Under the pieces are notes generated by a model. That model did not search any database, was not told where the DNA came from, and was given only the letters and a program-made list of their open reading frames with translations. Shown here piece by piece: positions 10,675 to 21,756 of a stretch of 64,000 nucleotides of DNA. Within the stretch, counting starts at the first letter, position 1. The number at the start of each line of letters is the position of its first letter. A program made the translations under genes and the position numbers. The stretch comes from Cryptomeria japonica (taxonomy: Eukaryota; Streptophyta; Pinopsida; Cupressales; Cupressaceae). The stretch covers positions 825,496,896 to 825,560,895 of the forward strand of contig NC_081414.1 in the NCBI RefSeq assembly GCF_030272615.1, read 5' to 3'.

Positions 10675-12855
10675 TCATGCCGTTGGGCTCTCCTTGTACA
10701 CAAGTGTCTTGCGGTCCATGAGACGCAAAGCACTGTGTACAGCCACAAGCTTCTCTGCTCTCTTAGAGGTAAGTCTGTTCCTCTTAAGAGAGTGGATGAA
10801 GCTATATGTAGACCAGATCCTCTCAGCAGCTGAAGAACTGGAAACCTGGGATAGCAGACGTATGGCTAAGGTGGTGGTCAAAGATTTTGAGCCATGACAA
10901 TTCCACCACAAAAGTGGGTTCTCCTATGCCATAGTGTCTATATCCATCTTTGCTGCATCTGAATAACCTCTAAGAGTGGCAAATCTTCCCCACTCAATCC
11001 GAATTGTGTCGGCATCTCTGGAATCAAACATCTTCTCTATGCGCCTAAACAAACCCGCCTTCACCTCATCATCTCGAATCAGTGTCACTCTACCCAGTCT
11101 AGCCTTGTACCACTTAGGATTCAAGGCAAAGGAAGCCATATGCAAAGGAGTGTTCAACTTGTCCCATCTACGCTGAATGATTGGCCGGATTTGCTCATTG
11201 TAGAATGCTAGAGAGGGGTTCTTCACTCGCACAGCAGCCCTCATCTGGTCAAGGATAGAGTCAATGCACTCATACACCTCTCCAAGCTTAGGTGCATCCC
11301 CATCCCCATATCCGATCACCTGGAATACTGGATAAATGATGGAGACAATGTATTTCGCATCAGTCCAAAAAACATCACTCTTCACTATCTCCTTCACCCT
11401 TCTCCCTTGCTCTATCTAGGCCTCAGCCCACCTATTCCACTCATTAGTCATAACCATGAGTTGCAATGCCTCTTGCAACTCAATCATTCTCTCCAAGAGA
11501 ATGAAATAGGATGCATATCTAGTCTCAACTGGTTTCAAGAACTCCTTCTTCGCGAAGGTCCTGAAGAGTGCATGTGAAGTGTGGCGGTTGCAAATAAACA
11601 TCTGCACATCTCTCGCATCGGTGACCACTCCTCTAATCCAGTCAATCTTCCCCATGTCCTTGAGTGCATTGTTCATGGCATGCACACAACATGGGGTCCA
11701 CCAAATGTGTCTATAGGCTGCCTCAATGAGTCTCCCTGTTGCTCTACACACATGGGTTGCATCTGTCACTACTTGGACCACATTTTGTGGCCCAACCTCC
11801 TCAATAGCCTCCCTGAGGACCTGAAACTGGAAATCGGCATCTTTACGATGCCCTGTACAATCAACTGCTCTAAGGAAGTATGGGCCCTCTGCACATGTGA
11901 CCATGACGTTGATGAGTGGACGATGGCTAATGTTCGTCCACCCATCCATAACTATGCTGCACCTTGATGCCACCCAACATGCCTTCATCTTCTCCATCAA
12001 AATATTGATCTTGGAATAGCATTTATCCAAGATCGAGGTCCTCATTTCCCTCTCCTCTAGTGGCACATAAGATGGTCCTCCCTTGGCCACCATAGCCATC
12101 ATCTCCCGATAATAAGGAAATCTTGTAACATGAAATGGAATGCCATTGGCAAAGAAGAACTTGCCAATGGATTCATCTATCTCATCTCTTAGTTGCACAT
12201 TAAACATATCAGCAATGGTTGGTGTCTGCAATCTACGTTTCCCAGCCCTGGCGGTAGTAGAAGTGGAAGTGGATGGAGATCCAAACATCATTCCTCCCGT
12301 CTGCGAAGCATGAGAAGTATGTGGCAGATTCTGGTTGCCCTAAAGTGCTGTCCTAGCAGACAAAGTAGTAGACATTGAAATATTTGTGTCATCTGGAACC
12401 CTCCAAAGCCTGTTAAACTCAATTTTGTACTATATATTTTTAGCTTCCTCCAAAAACTTACAATGTTTCACGCCTTTTCCTCTCCAAAACAGAAAATGTG
12501 CATTCACCCTACTAATGCTACTGAACCATTCAGTTTCACAAATGTTGCACTTCCACTTCCTTGTTCCCCCACTTGAATGTGATGTGCCTTGTACTGATAT
12601 TCGTGAAACAAATTGTTTTAGAGGAGACTTGGGATCAAAATGACCACTAGCATACGGTGCCAACAACTCTGAAGGGCAACCTGCACTAGCTGGTGCACTC
12701 GCCATAGAAGTAGATTGGGCTCCGGGATCAGCCCCATGGTCACCCCCCTCATTTTTAGGTTCATATTCTGAATCATTCTCACTATGAGAATGGATTTCCA
12801 TGTCATCTTCACTCATGCCTTGGGAGCTCATTGTGAAATTGACATTGCATTTCAC
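10675..12855 (-). pseudogene. hAT transposase (decayed)
   Basis: One reading frame covers 12855 to 10675 and is interrupted only by TAG codons, with open segments 12855-12430, 12291-11416, 11397-10924 and 10911-10675. The first segment carries a BED-type zinc finger (WKCNICETEW, then H and H/C ligands near HFLFWRGKGVKHC). The second has the transposase core with VMDGWTNISHRP, VVQVVTDATHVCRA, and WTPCCVHAMNNALKD. The last has the hAT C-terminal dimerisation signature (SSSAAERIWSTYSFIHS, then KRNRLTSKRAEKL). All interruptions fit CAG to TAG changes, so the protein was intact until recently and no frameshift is needed. Its role would be excision and reinsertion of hAT elements in the nucleus. 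Confidence 0.9.
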
Positions 12856-12912
12856 AAAATAAAAATAAAAATAAAATCAACCTAGCTTAACAATATATTT
12901 TTTTCCCCATTC

Positions 12913-12986
12913 ATCTCAAAATGAGATTTGATGTTGAATCTTGAGGGCAAACCCTCAAGATTCAACATCAAATCTCATTTTGAGAT
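12913..12986. repeat. Perfect 35-bp inverted repeat with 4-nt loop, inside the hAT element
   Basis: Arms 12913-12947 and 12952-12986 are exact complements around the loop CAAA. It lies about 60 bp upstream of the transposase start, in the putative promoter or leader of the gene. A transcript would fold into a near-perfect hairpin. Confidence 0.9.
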
Positions 12987-13515
12987 AAATAGGGAAAAAA
13001 AATCCAAAAATGACATAGAAAAATGAAAATCAAAAAATAAAACCAAAAAAAAACCAAGAAAAAGTTGAAAAACCCTACCTTGTGCTTGAAAAATCTCTCC
13101 AAAATGCTTCTTCTTCTTCTTCTTCCTCTCCTTCTTGCTTCTTCTAGCTCCTATCAAGCTTGCAATCACTTTTCTCACCCCTTCAATCAGTCTTCTTCAA
13201 GTTTTTCCTCCTCTTCAACTTGCTGGAAAAACAATCAGTTTTCCAAAATGAGAATGAAATCTAAAAAAAACATGGTTTTGTGTTGTTTTGGGGGAAAGGG
13301 TGGGGCCCACGTTCAATTAGGGTTACCCCTTAACCCCCAAAAAAGTCACATTTTTATTTAAAATTGCCTTTCTTAATTGCTTTTGACGTGGGGTGACGGG
13401 AGACGTCTCGGCGGCGATTGGGTGGCGGTGGCGGGGGATGTCGCGTCCCTGTCCCCCTGTCCCGGAGACGTTTCCTCCTGGGAGACATGGCCAAAAGGGG
13501 GGGGGGGGACGCATC

Positions 13516-13529
13516 CCCGTGGAACACTG
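13516..13529 (-). repeat. hAT right terminal inverted repeat
   Basis: CCCGTGGAACACTG, exact inverse of the left end. Confidence 0.93.
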
Positions 13530-13633
13530 GAAAATTGTAAAGTTTTAATCAGATTTTAGACAGTAAAATTTTATATCAAATTTATAAGTGTTTTAAAAAA
13601 CTGAGTATAGATCACAATTACTTTCAGAATCAA

Positions 13634-13676
<43 letters not shown>
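13634..13676. repeat. (TA)n microsatellite
   Basis: About 43 bp of almost pure TA repeat in the E2 5' region, just outside the hAT insertion. Confidence 0.9.
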
Positions 13677-14429
13677 CAAATTATTGTAATAATCTGAAAT
13701 ATTCTTCAAAACATGTCATATATCTCAGAGCTTATAATGTACCTATATATATTTCAGATTGATATAATATATTTTCAGATTGTTGTATCTATCTGTTGGT
13801 ATTACAAAACTAACTTCTATATATGAACCGCTGTAGATGATTTACACAAACTACTGAAGATGGTTTACGGTGGGTATATTCCTTTCAATGTGTATTGCTC
13901 TTCATATATCCCTTAATCGAATTGCAGATAATATAAGTCTCTTCGAACTTAACCTTTCTGACTTTATTATTTCTGTTTCTATATCATGATCAAAATCACC
14001 ATTATCTGTTTGGCAAGCATATTATAAATACGCCATCTTGGAGTCTCCAAAAGTCGTGACTTGTCAGCCCGAAGTTTTCACGTCTACGTAGGAAGGAAAT
14101 GAGTCGACATAACAAAAACAATCTGTTAATTATAACCGACTTACACCTGATAGTTGTTGATATGATTCATTTGACTAAAGCAACCTGCGATTAATATAAG
14201 AGATAGACAGTTTTCAATTTAGTTCGAAATTAGTAATTAGAAGTAACGAATATATATATAACATAAATAATAATTTATTAATTACTGACATATCTAAAGT
14301 AGAATTAGATAAACAAATAAAATAAGTATTAATAATATTCAAATGTCAAAGGCCAATAGGCCAATTTGATATTTGAATATAATTTATCTACATTAGATAA
14401 TTTAAGGAATTAACAAAAATAGTGTCAAA
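13677..14429 (-). other. E2 5' region, AT-rich, nothing coding seen
   Basis: AT-rich DNA between the microsatellite and the E2 array. By analogy with E1 and E3 it should include promoter 1 on the minus strand, but I cannot single out a TATA box among many AT-rich candidates. Confidence 0.4.
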
Positions 14430-15470
14430 ATGACACTTGGGCAAAAATCGCCCAGCTGGAACCTTCAATCTGCCTTCAATCAGCCACTTAACTCTCACAT
14501 CAGCAACTTATATCATTATTTTAATGCTGGCTGGGTATACTTATACACATTTTCACCTTCATATTTCAGCACACAAGCAATGCAGGATAAAAACTTGCCT
14601 TTATACTGCCTGGGGGAAAATCGATTTGCCTTGGGATCACATATTTATAATTAAATAATTGTTGTTGGGCATTAAATAATTTATAACAAGGCAGAAACAA
14701 TTAAATTTGAGCCCACTTGCATTTAATATCTTTCACTTTCATTAAATTTGAGTCATCTAGGGAAAATCAATCCATATTGAGATAATAATTCCCATTAAAT
14801 TTTGTCATAACTCATCACAAATGGCATTTGGGAAAAAACGACCCTCGCTTGGACAACAAAATTTCACTCATTTAACTTACATTGTCCAAAATCTCATCTT
14901 GGGGAAATTCGACCCCCATCTGGACTCTAAAATCATGTTTATTTCGTCACCTTTGTCCACACATTTCATTTTGGGGAAATTCGATTTCCATCTGGACACA
15001 AGAATTCCATCAATTTTGTCCATAAATCAGCATTGGGGAAAAACGACCCCCATCTAGACAAGGAATTTTGTCCACATAAAACATCATTACACTTCACTTT
15101 TCATCCCTGGGGAAATCCGCAATTCATCAGCACAAATTCCAACACGTAGTCAAATTTTAGCCCTCCAGTAGAAAAACGTGGTCCTTCAAGACTTAGTTTA
15201 GGACTCCAGGGGGAAAATGCCCTTCATCAGGACACATAGTGGGGAAAATCACGATCCATGGAGACAATGTCCTAAAACTCAAGGGAAAAATGTCCTCCAT
15301 CGGGACAAACTGATTTATAACCTTTATTTCATGTTTCCCATTAGGACTTTGATGATTTTCACACCAAAAGGTGTCCGTACATATCAAATTTCATCGTTAT
15401 GCATCGGGACATTCATCATTTTAACAGGATTTTGAGTGGAAAAAATGGGATCTATTGGGACAATGTACAA
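14430..15470 (-). repeat. E2 tandem array of GGGG/CCCC dyads
   Basis: About a dozen degenerate units occur, the best at 14824, 14896, 14967, 15034, 15105, 15210, 15238 and 15280, with spacing near 70 bp in the regular part. On the plus strand the core reads TTGGGGAAATTCGACCCCCA followed by TCTGGAC. It contains a GGGG...CCCC dyad. It occupies the same position as the unrelated-looking arrays of E1, E3/E4, E5/E6 and E7. Confidence 0.75.
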
Positions 15471-15774
15471 TTTTGACTTAATTTACCTATTAGGAGCAAG
15501 AAAATGACTCCTAAAGGAACTCTTTGATACTCGAGCACAAAAATATCACCGACTTGCAACACTTGGCATATTTACGCTCAAATTTAAAACTTGTTGCAAC
15601 CTCAAGACAAAATTTAAAATCGCTTAGACAATTTGACATTTTTACACGTTTGATCCTATTCAAAATTCAAAACCCTAATTGCACCTTGGTCATGATCACT
15701 TCAAGACTGAGACTCGAGCATTGAAAGCTCAAAATTTGTCACCTGACTGCCAAAAAACCCTAAACTAACACGAC

Positions 15775-15837
15775 ACGAAAAGCAGGAAAGAGGGCGTCCC
15801 CGCTTGAAATGGGTCGATGTGTGAAAAGGTCACAACA
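15775..15837 (-). other. E2 5' terminal motif
   Basis: Minus-strand TGTTGTGACC, TCACACATC, ACCCATT...GCGGGGACGCC, the diverged form of the E-family 5' end. The adjoining plus-strand GATCC (15838-15842) is the expected right half of the target duplication. Confidence 0.75.
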
Positions 15838-18160
15838 GATCCAAGAATAGGTGATGGAACCAAAGACCTTAAGATGTGACTTTGGGCTTCCTCCCAAACC
15901 ATATTTCCTGTAAGGTCTTCTACTTCACTGCTTGTGTAGGAGATTTGTTCAATAGATTCACTATTGTAAATACTAAATACTACCTCAACCCAAAACCTTT
16001 TACGAATATTCATGTTCTCCATCATACATCAAGCCATCTTCATGATAGTGCAATTCTACCTCTCAAACACTCCATTCTACTATGGAATGTAGGGTGTAGT
16101 AAACTATCTTTTCGTACCAAGATTATAACAAAAGTTGTTGAATTTATCGAATAGAATTCTTTTCCATTATCAAATTCAAAAGTAGTTATGCGACAACATA
16201 GCAGCATAACTTTTTTTCTACTACTGCTTTAAACTTTTGAAATTCATTGAACACATCAGATTTTAATTTTTTTAAAACACCCACATTTTCCTGCAATAAT
16301 CATCAACAAACAAAGAAAAATATGGACACCAAGGATGGATGCCATGTCCATTGGTCCACAAACATCTACATGAACTAGTTAAAAGACTCTCTTGGCTCTC
16401 CAAGCTTGTCCATCAACAAATGGAATTTTGCGCTACTACCTTGCCTAGCAAGTTCCACACACACCCAACATTATCTACTACTAGATGTCAAGAAGACTAT
16501 CTACCAAATCCTCTCAAATCAACTAAGAGAGGTACGATATATAAGGTTCCCATATCATTGATGCCAATGTGTACTGATGATTGATGCACTCTTGGTTGGC
16601 AATGGGTGCTCCCTAACTTGACTAATGTCAGTCAATTTGTACAATTTATGATCTTCCATACCAAGAGCATAAGTCTTCTTAGTCTTTTTGTCAACCAAGT
16701 ATCATATAGCTCGTCTTACCACAATAAGGACACTTGATGTTCTTCAAATTCATCATTGCATCTTCACTCTTGCCTTGCCCTTTCTTTAGGGACCATTTGT
16801 CTCTGCCCTTGACTTTGGCTGCAAACCCCTATTCTACACCCTTTGTCTTACTACTACTACTAATCTATCTCTTCCATTTGTTCTACTATAAGATCTTATT
16901 GCACAATTCATCAAACTTTAGGTCAACAATTATAAAGATGATGTTCAAGGTCTCAATAAAAGAGTTCATAAGCATGTAGTAAGATTTTTATCATTACTAC
17001 CATGTTCTCTTCTATTTTTTGGCCCGTGGTTCTCAACTAAGCTTTGATGTCCTTGGTCTTAAATAAATGCCCCTACAATGAAACATTTCATCCTTCACGA
17101 TCAAAAATAATATATTCTTCAAGAAGAAAGCTCTACACTTGTCTAAATTCATACAAATCTTGCAAATGCTTCCAAATTTCAACTAAAACCTTCCATATTT
17201 GAACTTCAAGAAAGATTTCATTTATCACAAACAACATGATCAAAATTATTTTTTTTGGTCACATTCATCAAATTTATCTTGGACCTTACCCACAATTGTT
17301 GGGTGGACATCTATACAATTGATAATGTTTGCGAGGCATCTATACTCAAAAATAGTTAACATATGTTGCATCCACATATTTTAGTTTTTACCAAAGAACC
17401 TTTGGCTACCTTCTAGCATGATGTTGCGTAATGTGACCATTTGTATTGCTCTTACCTCCCTCAACCTACAATCTTGGAGTAAGACAAAAATGTGTCTCTC
17501 TTCTATTAGCAAAAAAAAAAGTGTACAAGCATAAAAATGCTCATAGAAAAAAATACTATCAACCATATGACACTGCCCTAGCCACAACATGCACTAGCAG
17601 CAACTGAGAGAAAAATGATGATTTTTGGCCCTTAAAATTCTACAATCAGCAGCCCTTGGAAAAAAATTGCAAATGCATAGTATTAAAATCACGACTTTTG
17701 CTTCCCTGGCAGTGGATTTTGCAATTATAACCCACCCCATGATTTTAAGAAAAAATTTCCACCCATGATTTTGAAAAAAAAAATCTGCCTGCAACTTAAT
17801 GAAAAACTTTGCAATTTTCAACTACAAAATAAAATGTGATTATTAGCATAAAAATGTCACAACTTTCAGTAAAAACCCCACATTTTCAACAAAAAGAGTT
17901 ACAAATTTTCAAAGAAAAAAATGTTGCAATTTTTCAGTGAAAAATCATGATTTTCTGCTCAAAACAGCCTGCGCAACCCCTGAAAAATGACAAAAAAAAA
18001 TTGCTACTTACAAATCCATGTGACGTATAACAAATCTGCAAAAACTTTTGGCTCTTTACTATGATACACTAGTGATTCCTCAATCTGTCTGTACCAATAG
18101 CAGTCCCTAGGTCTTCACACTTTCAAAGACTCCATGGCTCTAACTGAGCTCTAATACCAT
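15838..18160 (-). pseudogene. C1: decayed Ty1/copia gag-integrase (minus strand)
   Basis: Minus-strand translations carry copia hallmarks. A gag zinc-knuckle remnant, CPYCGKTSY, is near 16715-16745, with the usual His replaced by Tyr. An integrase stretch with FNNFCYNLGTKR, TTPYIP and NGVFER is near 16040-16190, followed by RFWVEVVF near 15985. Frames are broken everywhere by stops and shifts. A primer-binding site for initiator tRNA-Met lies at 18142-18159. Reverse transcriptase is absent because E2 cuts the element at 15838. Confidence 0.75.
18142..18159 (-). other. C1 primer-binding site
   Basis: Minus-strand TGGTATTAGAGCTCAGTT closely matches the TGGTATCAGAGC site complementary to initiator tRNA-Met used by many plant copia elements. 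It fixes the element's orientation and LTR border. Confidence 0.75.
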
Positions 18161-18450
18161 ATTATGAAAATGAAGCACATAAAGATTACCAAGATATTGA
18201 TTAAAATATGGGAAAGTCTTCTTATAAGTGATTACAAGTATGGAAAATAACTCACATTATGAATGTGGGACAAATAAAAAGAACATAAGTGATATAAAAC
18301 ATGAAGTATATCCTGAAGTTATAATCACTTTTTAAAGCTTACAACTAGTAACTAATTGACCATTACAACTTTATAATTACTTTAACAGTTTTAGGTCCAA
18401 ACCCTTATACCTAAATATATAAGTAAGAACCCTCTAAGGCTCTTGCAACA
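18161..18450 (-). repeat. C1 5' LTR (about 290 bp)
   Basis: On the minus strand this runs from TGTTGCAAGAGCC (18450) to just before the primer-binding site. A TATA-like CTTATATATTTAGG lies near 18410-18423. The partner LTR is not in the window. Confidence 0.55.
18372..18422. repeat. 51-bp exact direct repeat, left copy
   Basis: Identical to 26763-26813. It begins TATAATTACTTTAACAG and ends CCTAAATATATAA. The two copies bracket the R2/R1 block. Confidence 0.9.
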
Positions 18451-18456
18451 GTTCAC

Positions 18457-19648
18457 TGATGTTTTACCGAACCTGGTGCATTTTGATTGTTTTTTTGTTT
18501 GAAAACTATTTCTGATTTTTTTTGTATTTTTTTGCATGAGTTGCATTAAAAGCAAAAGCATAAACTGAAACAGTATTTTCAGATTTACAAATTAATGAAA
18601 TTCTGATCATAAGAGGTATTTTTATTCATTCAGACTCAATGCGTAATACAATAATTGTTCTCAGCAAACACATACCAATTTATTGAAAAATAAAGTCTGA
18701 AACCCTTGCTGGTTCGGAAAAAAAACAACTCACAGATCAGCTTGTCAAACCCTAGATAATCTTCAGATTTCTCAAATGATAGCATACATCAACACTCCTC
18801 AGCTGGGCGCCCCTTTCTAGTATTTTATTTGATTTTTCTGTGACATGCAAGTATGAAATCGCCCCTCTGGAAGAGAAATAGGTACGGCTGTTGTGAAGGC
18901 TGCAAAAAAGCAACTATTCTGCCCTCTGCAATAACCGAACCAATCTGCCTCTTCTCTCAGTACAAACCCCTGCAATCTCCTATGTTGAAGCACAAATTAG
19001 AACCTCTGAATGAGATCCTCTCTGATTATCAAATTCACCAGATATTTCACTGGCTCAAATGATGAACACATAGAAGAACTACATTCTCCAATGGCTGAAG
19101 CTGAAACCCTTCTCAGAGCTCAAGAAACTGAATAAGTCTGAAATCAATAATCAATGGCATAAAGAATAAAACTCACTCCTCCTTTTAATGCCAAACTTAG
19201 GGTTTGGCTTCTTTTCCTCTCAATGCCAAGCTTAGGGTTTTATTTTGGCGCAACTCTCAAGAAGGTATGATTTTCACCATTTAAATGATTATCATTTAAA
19301 TAAAATGGTGACTATAGTTTTTATTAAATATTCTCCAGTTCACTATAATAAAAAGTGGCCCCCTCCCATGATGGCTCGACCCTCAAGAAAATTCACTTAA
19401 GTTATAATATGAAAATATATTATAACATTATAATATAAAGTTTGAACCATTAATTAAATGTTTGGCCACTTAAACATTAATAACTCTCAAAATATTAAAC
19501 CTTTTCGCATGCCATCTGAACTAGAGCCAACCAGAGTTTCCTGTGCATCCACAAATGACCCTCTACCCACCTCTACTAGCCTACGAGGGTCCACTGATAG
19601 GCTAATCAACTGCTAGAGTGATGTCTCTAGCTAGAAGGGGACATCACA
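18457..19648 (-). repeat. R2 3' LTR
   Basis: The section 19251-19648 is nearly identical to the 5' LTR copy (20690-21023 plus 26698-26762), with a handful of substitutions and small indels. The part from 19250 to about 18457 has no partner, because the 5' LTR is truncated. It is assigned to the LTR by position only. Confidence 0.65.
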
Positions 19649-20689
19649 GTCCACCCTCCCTGAAATTGCTTGGCCTCAAGCAATCTCAACGCTGGATGTT
19701 GTAAGATCTCCTCACTCTCCCAAATAGCATCCTCAACCAGCATGTCCTTCCATTTTACCAAGTACTCTGTAATGGTATGTCTCCTGAAGTTCCTTCCCCT
19801 GAACTCAATGATAGCCTCTGGCACCAAAACCAACTTCCCTTCATCATCCAAGGGTGGAAGCACTGTAGAAGGAACAATCTGGTGTCCTAATGCCTTTTTG
19901 AGACGTGACACATGAAACACATTATGGACTCTACTCTCTACCGGCAAATCCAACTCGTAAGCCACCTCTCCAACTTTCAAGATCACCCAGAAGGGTTCAT
20001 AGTATCAGTGCTTAAGTTTCTCGGCACCACTCTTTTTAAGAGAAGACTGGCGGTAAGGCTGCAACATTAAGTATACCATATCCCCTACCTCAAAAGTCTG
20101 CTCAGTCCTCTTCTGATCAGCATACTGCTTATGCTGATTTTGTGCATTGGTGATATTCTCCTTAAGAGCCTTTACAATATCCTGGCTCACCTGTAACAAA
20201 TCCCCAGCACTAGGCACTCTACAATCTGATAGCAACAGATCCATGAAACTGGATGCCTCATATCCATACAATGCCATAAATGGGGACATCTAGATAGACA
20301 TGTGATAAGTGGAATTATATCAATACTCACATAGATGTATCCACTTAACCCAAGCCATTTGCTGCCCTGCTATGTAGTTCCTGAGGTATCCCTCCACCCA
20401 TTTGTTGACTATTTCAGTCTGTCCATCCGTTTGGGGGTGGTAGCTAGTACTCGGAGTGAGCTCTGTCCCGCACAACCCGAATAACTCCTGCCAGAAGTGA
20501 CTCATAAACCTGCTGTCCCTGTCGCTGACAATGCTCCGAGGTAAGCCATGCAACCTGAATACCTCTCTAAAGAATAAATCTGCCACCTGCATAGCAGTGT
20601 ATGTAGCAGTGATCAGAAAGAAGTGGGCAAACTTCGTAAGCCGATCAACAACAACATATATACAGTCTCTACCCTAGGCTCTCGGCAGC
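19627..20689 (-). pseudogene. R2 chromovirus integrase with C-terminal chromodomain (5'-truncated)
   Basis: It begins mid-integrase with a YVVVDRLTKFAHF-type stretch (near 20650) and continues with VSDRDSRFMSHFWQELF and STSYHPQTDGQTE, the catalytic core of Ty3 integrases. Further on are FEVGDMVYLML, VGEVAYELDLP, HNVFHVSRLKK, and a chromodomain-like YLVKWKDMLVEDAIWE followed by the stop at 19627. The chromodomain places it among chromoviruses, where it helps direct integration to chromatin. In-frame TGA and TAG codons near 20319, 20287 and 20002 break it. There is no upstream pol. Confidence 0.85.
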
Positions 20690-21023
20690 TCTCAAGAAGG
20701 TACGATTTTCACCATTTAAATGATTATCATTTAAATAAAATGGTGACTATAGTTTTTATTAAATATTCTCCAATTCACTATAATAAAAAGTGGCCCCCTC
20801 CCATGATGGCTCGACCCTCAAGGAAATTCACTTAAGTTATAATATGAAAATATATTATAACATTAATATATAAAGTTTGAACCATTAATTAAATGTTTGG
20901 CCACTTAAACATTAATAACTCTCAAAATATTTAACCTTTTCGCATGCCGTCTGAACTAGAGCCAACCAGAGTTTCCTGTGCATCCACAGATGACACTCTA
21001 CCCACCTCTACTAGCCTACGAGG
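20690..21023 (-). repeat. R2 5' LTR, inner part
   Basis: Aligns with 19251-19583. The duplicated CGAGG at 21019-21023 is the left target site of R1, and the LTR resumes at 26698. Confidence 0.85.
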
Positions 21024-21334
21024 TGTTGCCTAGAATAATCATTATGTTATGTTTATGTTGTCATCGGTAATAATGAGTTAAGGCAGTCAGTTAGTTAGTC
21101 GTCCCAAAGCGAAGGGCAGTTGGATGCGACGGTTGTCGCACCCCTTCGGGTATTATATATTGCATACCATTCCTTTTTAGTATCATCATGATAGTCGTAT
21201 CTCGGTGTAATGTTATAAGCACTTGATGTACATGGACTGTTGAATTAATACAGAGACTGGTTATTTAATATATTTCCATTATGTTCTGTGCATTTACTTT
21301 CTGCATTTAATCGTTTACCCGTATGTGGCAAACA
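21024..21334 (+). repeat. R1 5' LTR
   Basis: TGTTGCC...GGCAAACA. It contains a TATA-like GGGTATTATATATTGC near 21150, shared with the 3' LTR, and is alignable with the R3 LTR (35905-36209). Confidence 0.93.
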
Positions 21335-21335
21335 T

Positions 21336-21349
21336 TTGGCGTCGTTGCC
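21336..21349 (+). other. R1 primer-binding site
   Basis: TTGGCGTCGTTGCC starts one base after the LTR. It belongs to the TGGCGCCGTTGCC class of plant Ty3/gypsy primer sites; R3 has TTGGCGCCATTGCC at the same place. Confidence 0.7.
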
Positions 21350-21756
21350 TAGACATACTCGGGAAAGGAAGGAGCGGATGGCGTATGAACATGATGGGCC
21401 TACCCGTCGGTGAGATTAACCCAGAGGCCAATGACGCGCAAACGGAACAATCGTTGTGGGACGCAGAGCGTGATGGCAAGAGGCGAAGGGGAAATTGAAC
21501 CCTGTAATAATCCCAGCACACTGTTGATATAAATCGTGGCCGAAAGGCGAAAAAATAAAAATAAAAAATTTTCTGTACATGGTGTTTGCTTGCTATGTAC
21601 GGAAGTGATTTATGCCAAATATACTAAATAAGAACAAAAATAAAAAAGATACAAAGTGACGAATGGGAAGTGGCACAAAGAGCGTTGAATCTCAGACAGC
21701 AAATAGAACAAAGGCGTAGGCTAAGGTAGCTTGCCGAGGGACGACCGGCCAAGGGG

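Larger units (their letters stand above)
10042..13529 (-). mobile_element. hAT DNA transposon inserted in E2
   Basis: Terminal inverted repeats CAGTGTTCCACGGG (10042-10055) and its complement CCCGTGGAACACTG (13516-13529) are exact over 14 bp. The flanks AAAAATTG (10034-10041) and GAAAATTG (13530-13537) are an 8-bp target duplication with one mismatch, as expected for hAT. Subterminal DNA is G-rich on both sides. The internal gene on the minus strand encodes a hAT transposase with BED finger and C-terminal dimerisation region. The element is 3,488 bp, a usual size for plant hAT elements. Confidence 0.93.
1..15837 (-). mobile_element. E2: gene-bearing TG/CA element (E family), 3' end beyond the window
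   Basis: Minus-strand element whose 5' terminus (TGTTGTGACC followed by TCACACATC) is at 15837. It runs leftwards through a tandem array (14430-15470), a hAT insertion (10042-13529), an ORF start at 9034, and the ORF's 3' half at 6571-6959. E1 (131-6565) sits inside the ORF, and E2 resumes at 125-1. If the E1 target duplication is counted once, the reading frame stays open across the gap into bases 125 to about 7, which shows that the two pieces were contiguous. The base next to the 5' end is in decayed copia DNA, so E2 inserted into C1. Its 3' terminus is outside the window, so its own target duplication cannot be tested. Confidence 0.8.

Noticed and set aside
17381-17821. Minus-strand ORFs with FFF/KKK tracts
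   Set aside because: They arise from A/T homopolymers in the decayed C1 gag/leader region.
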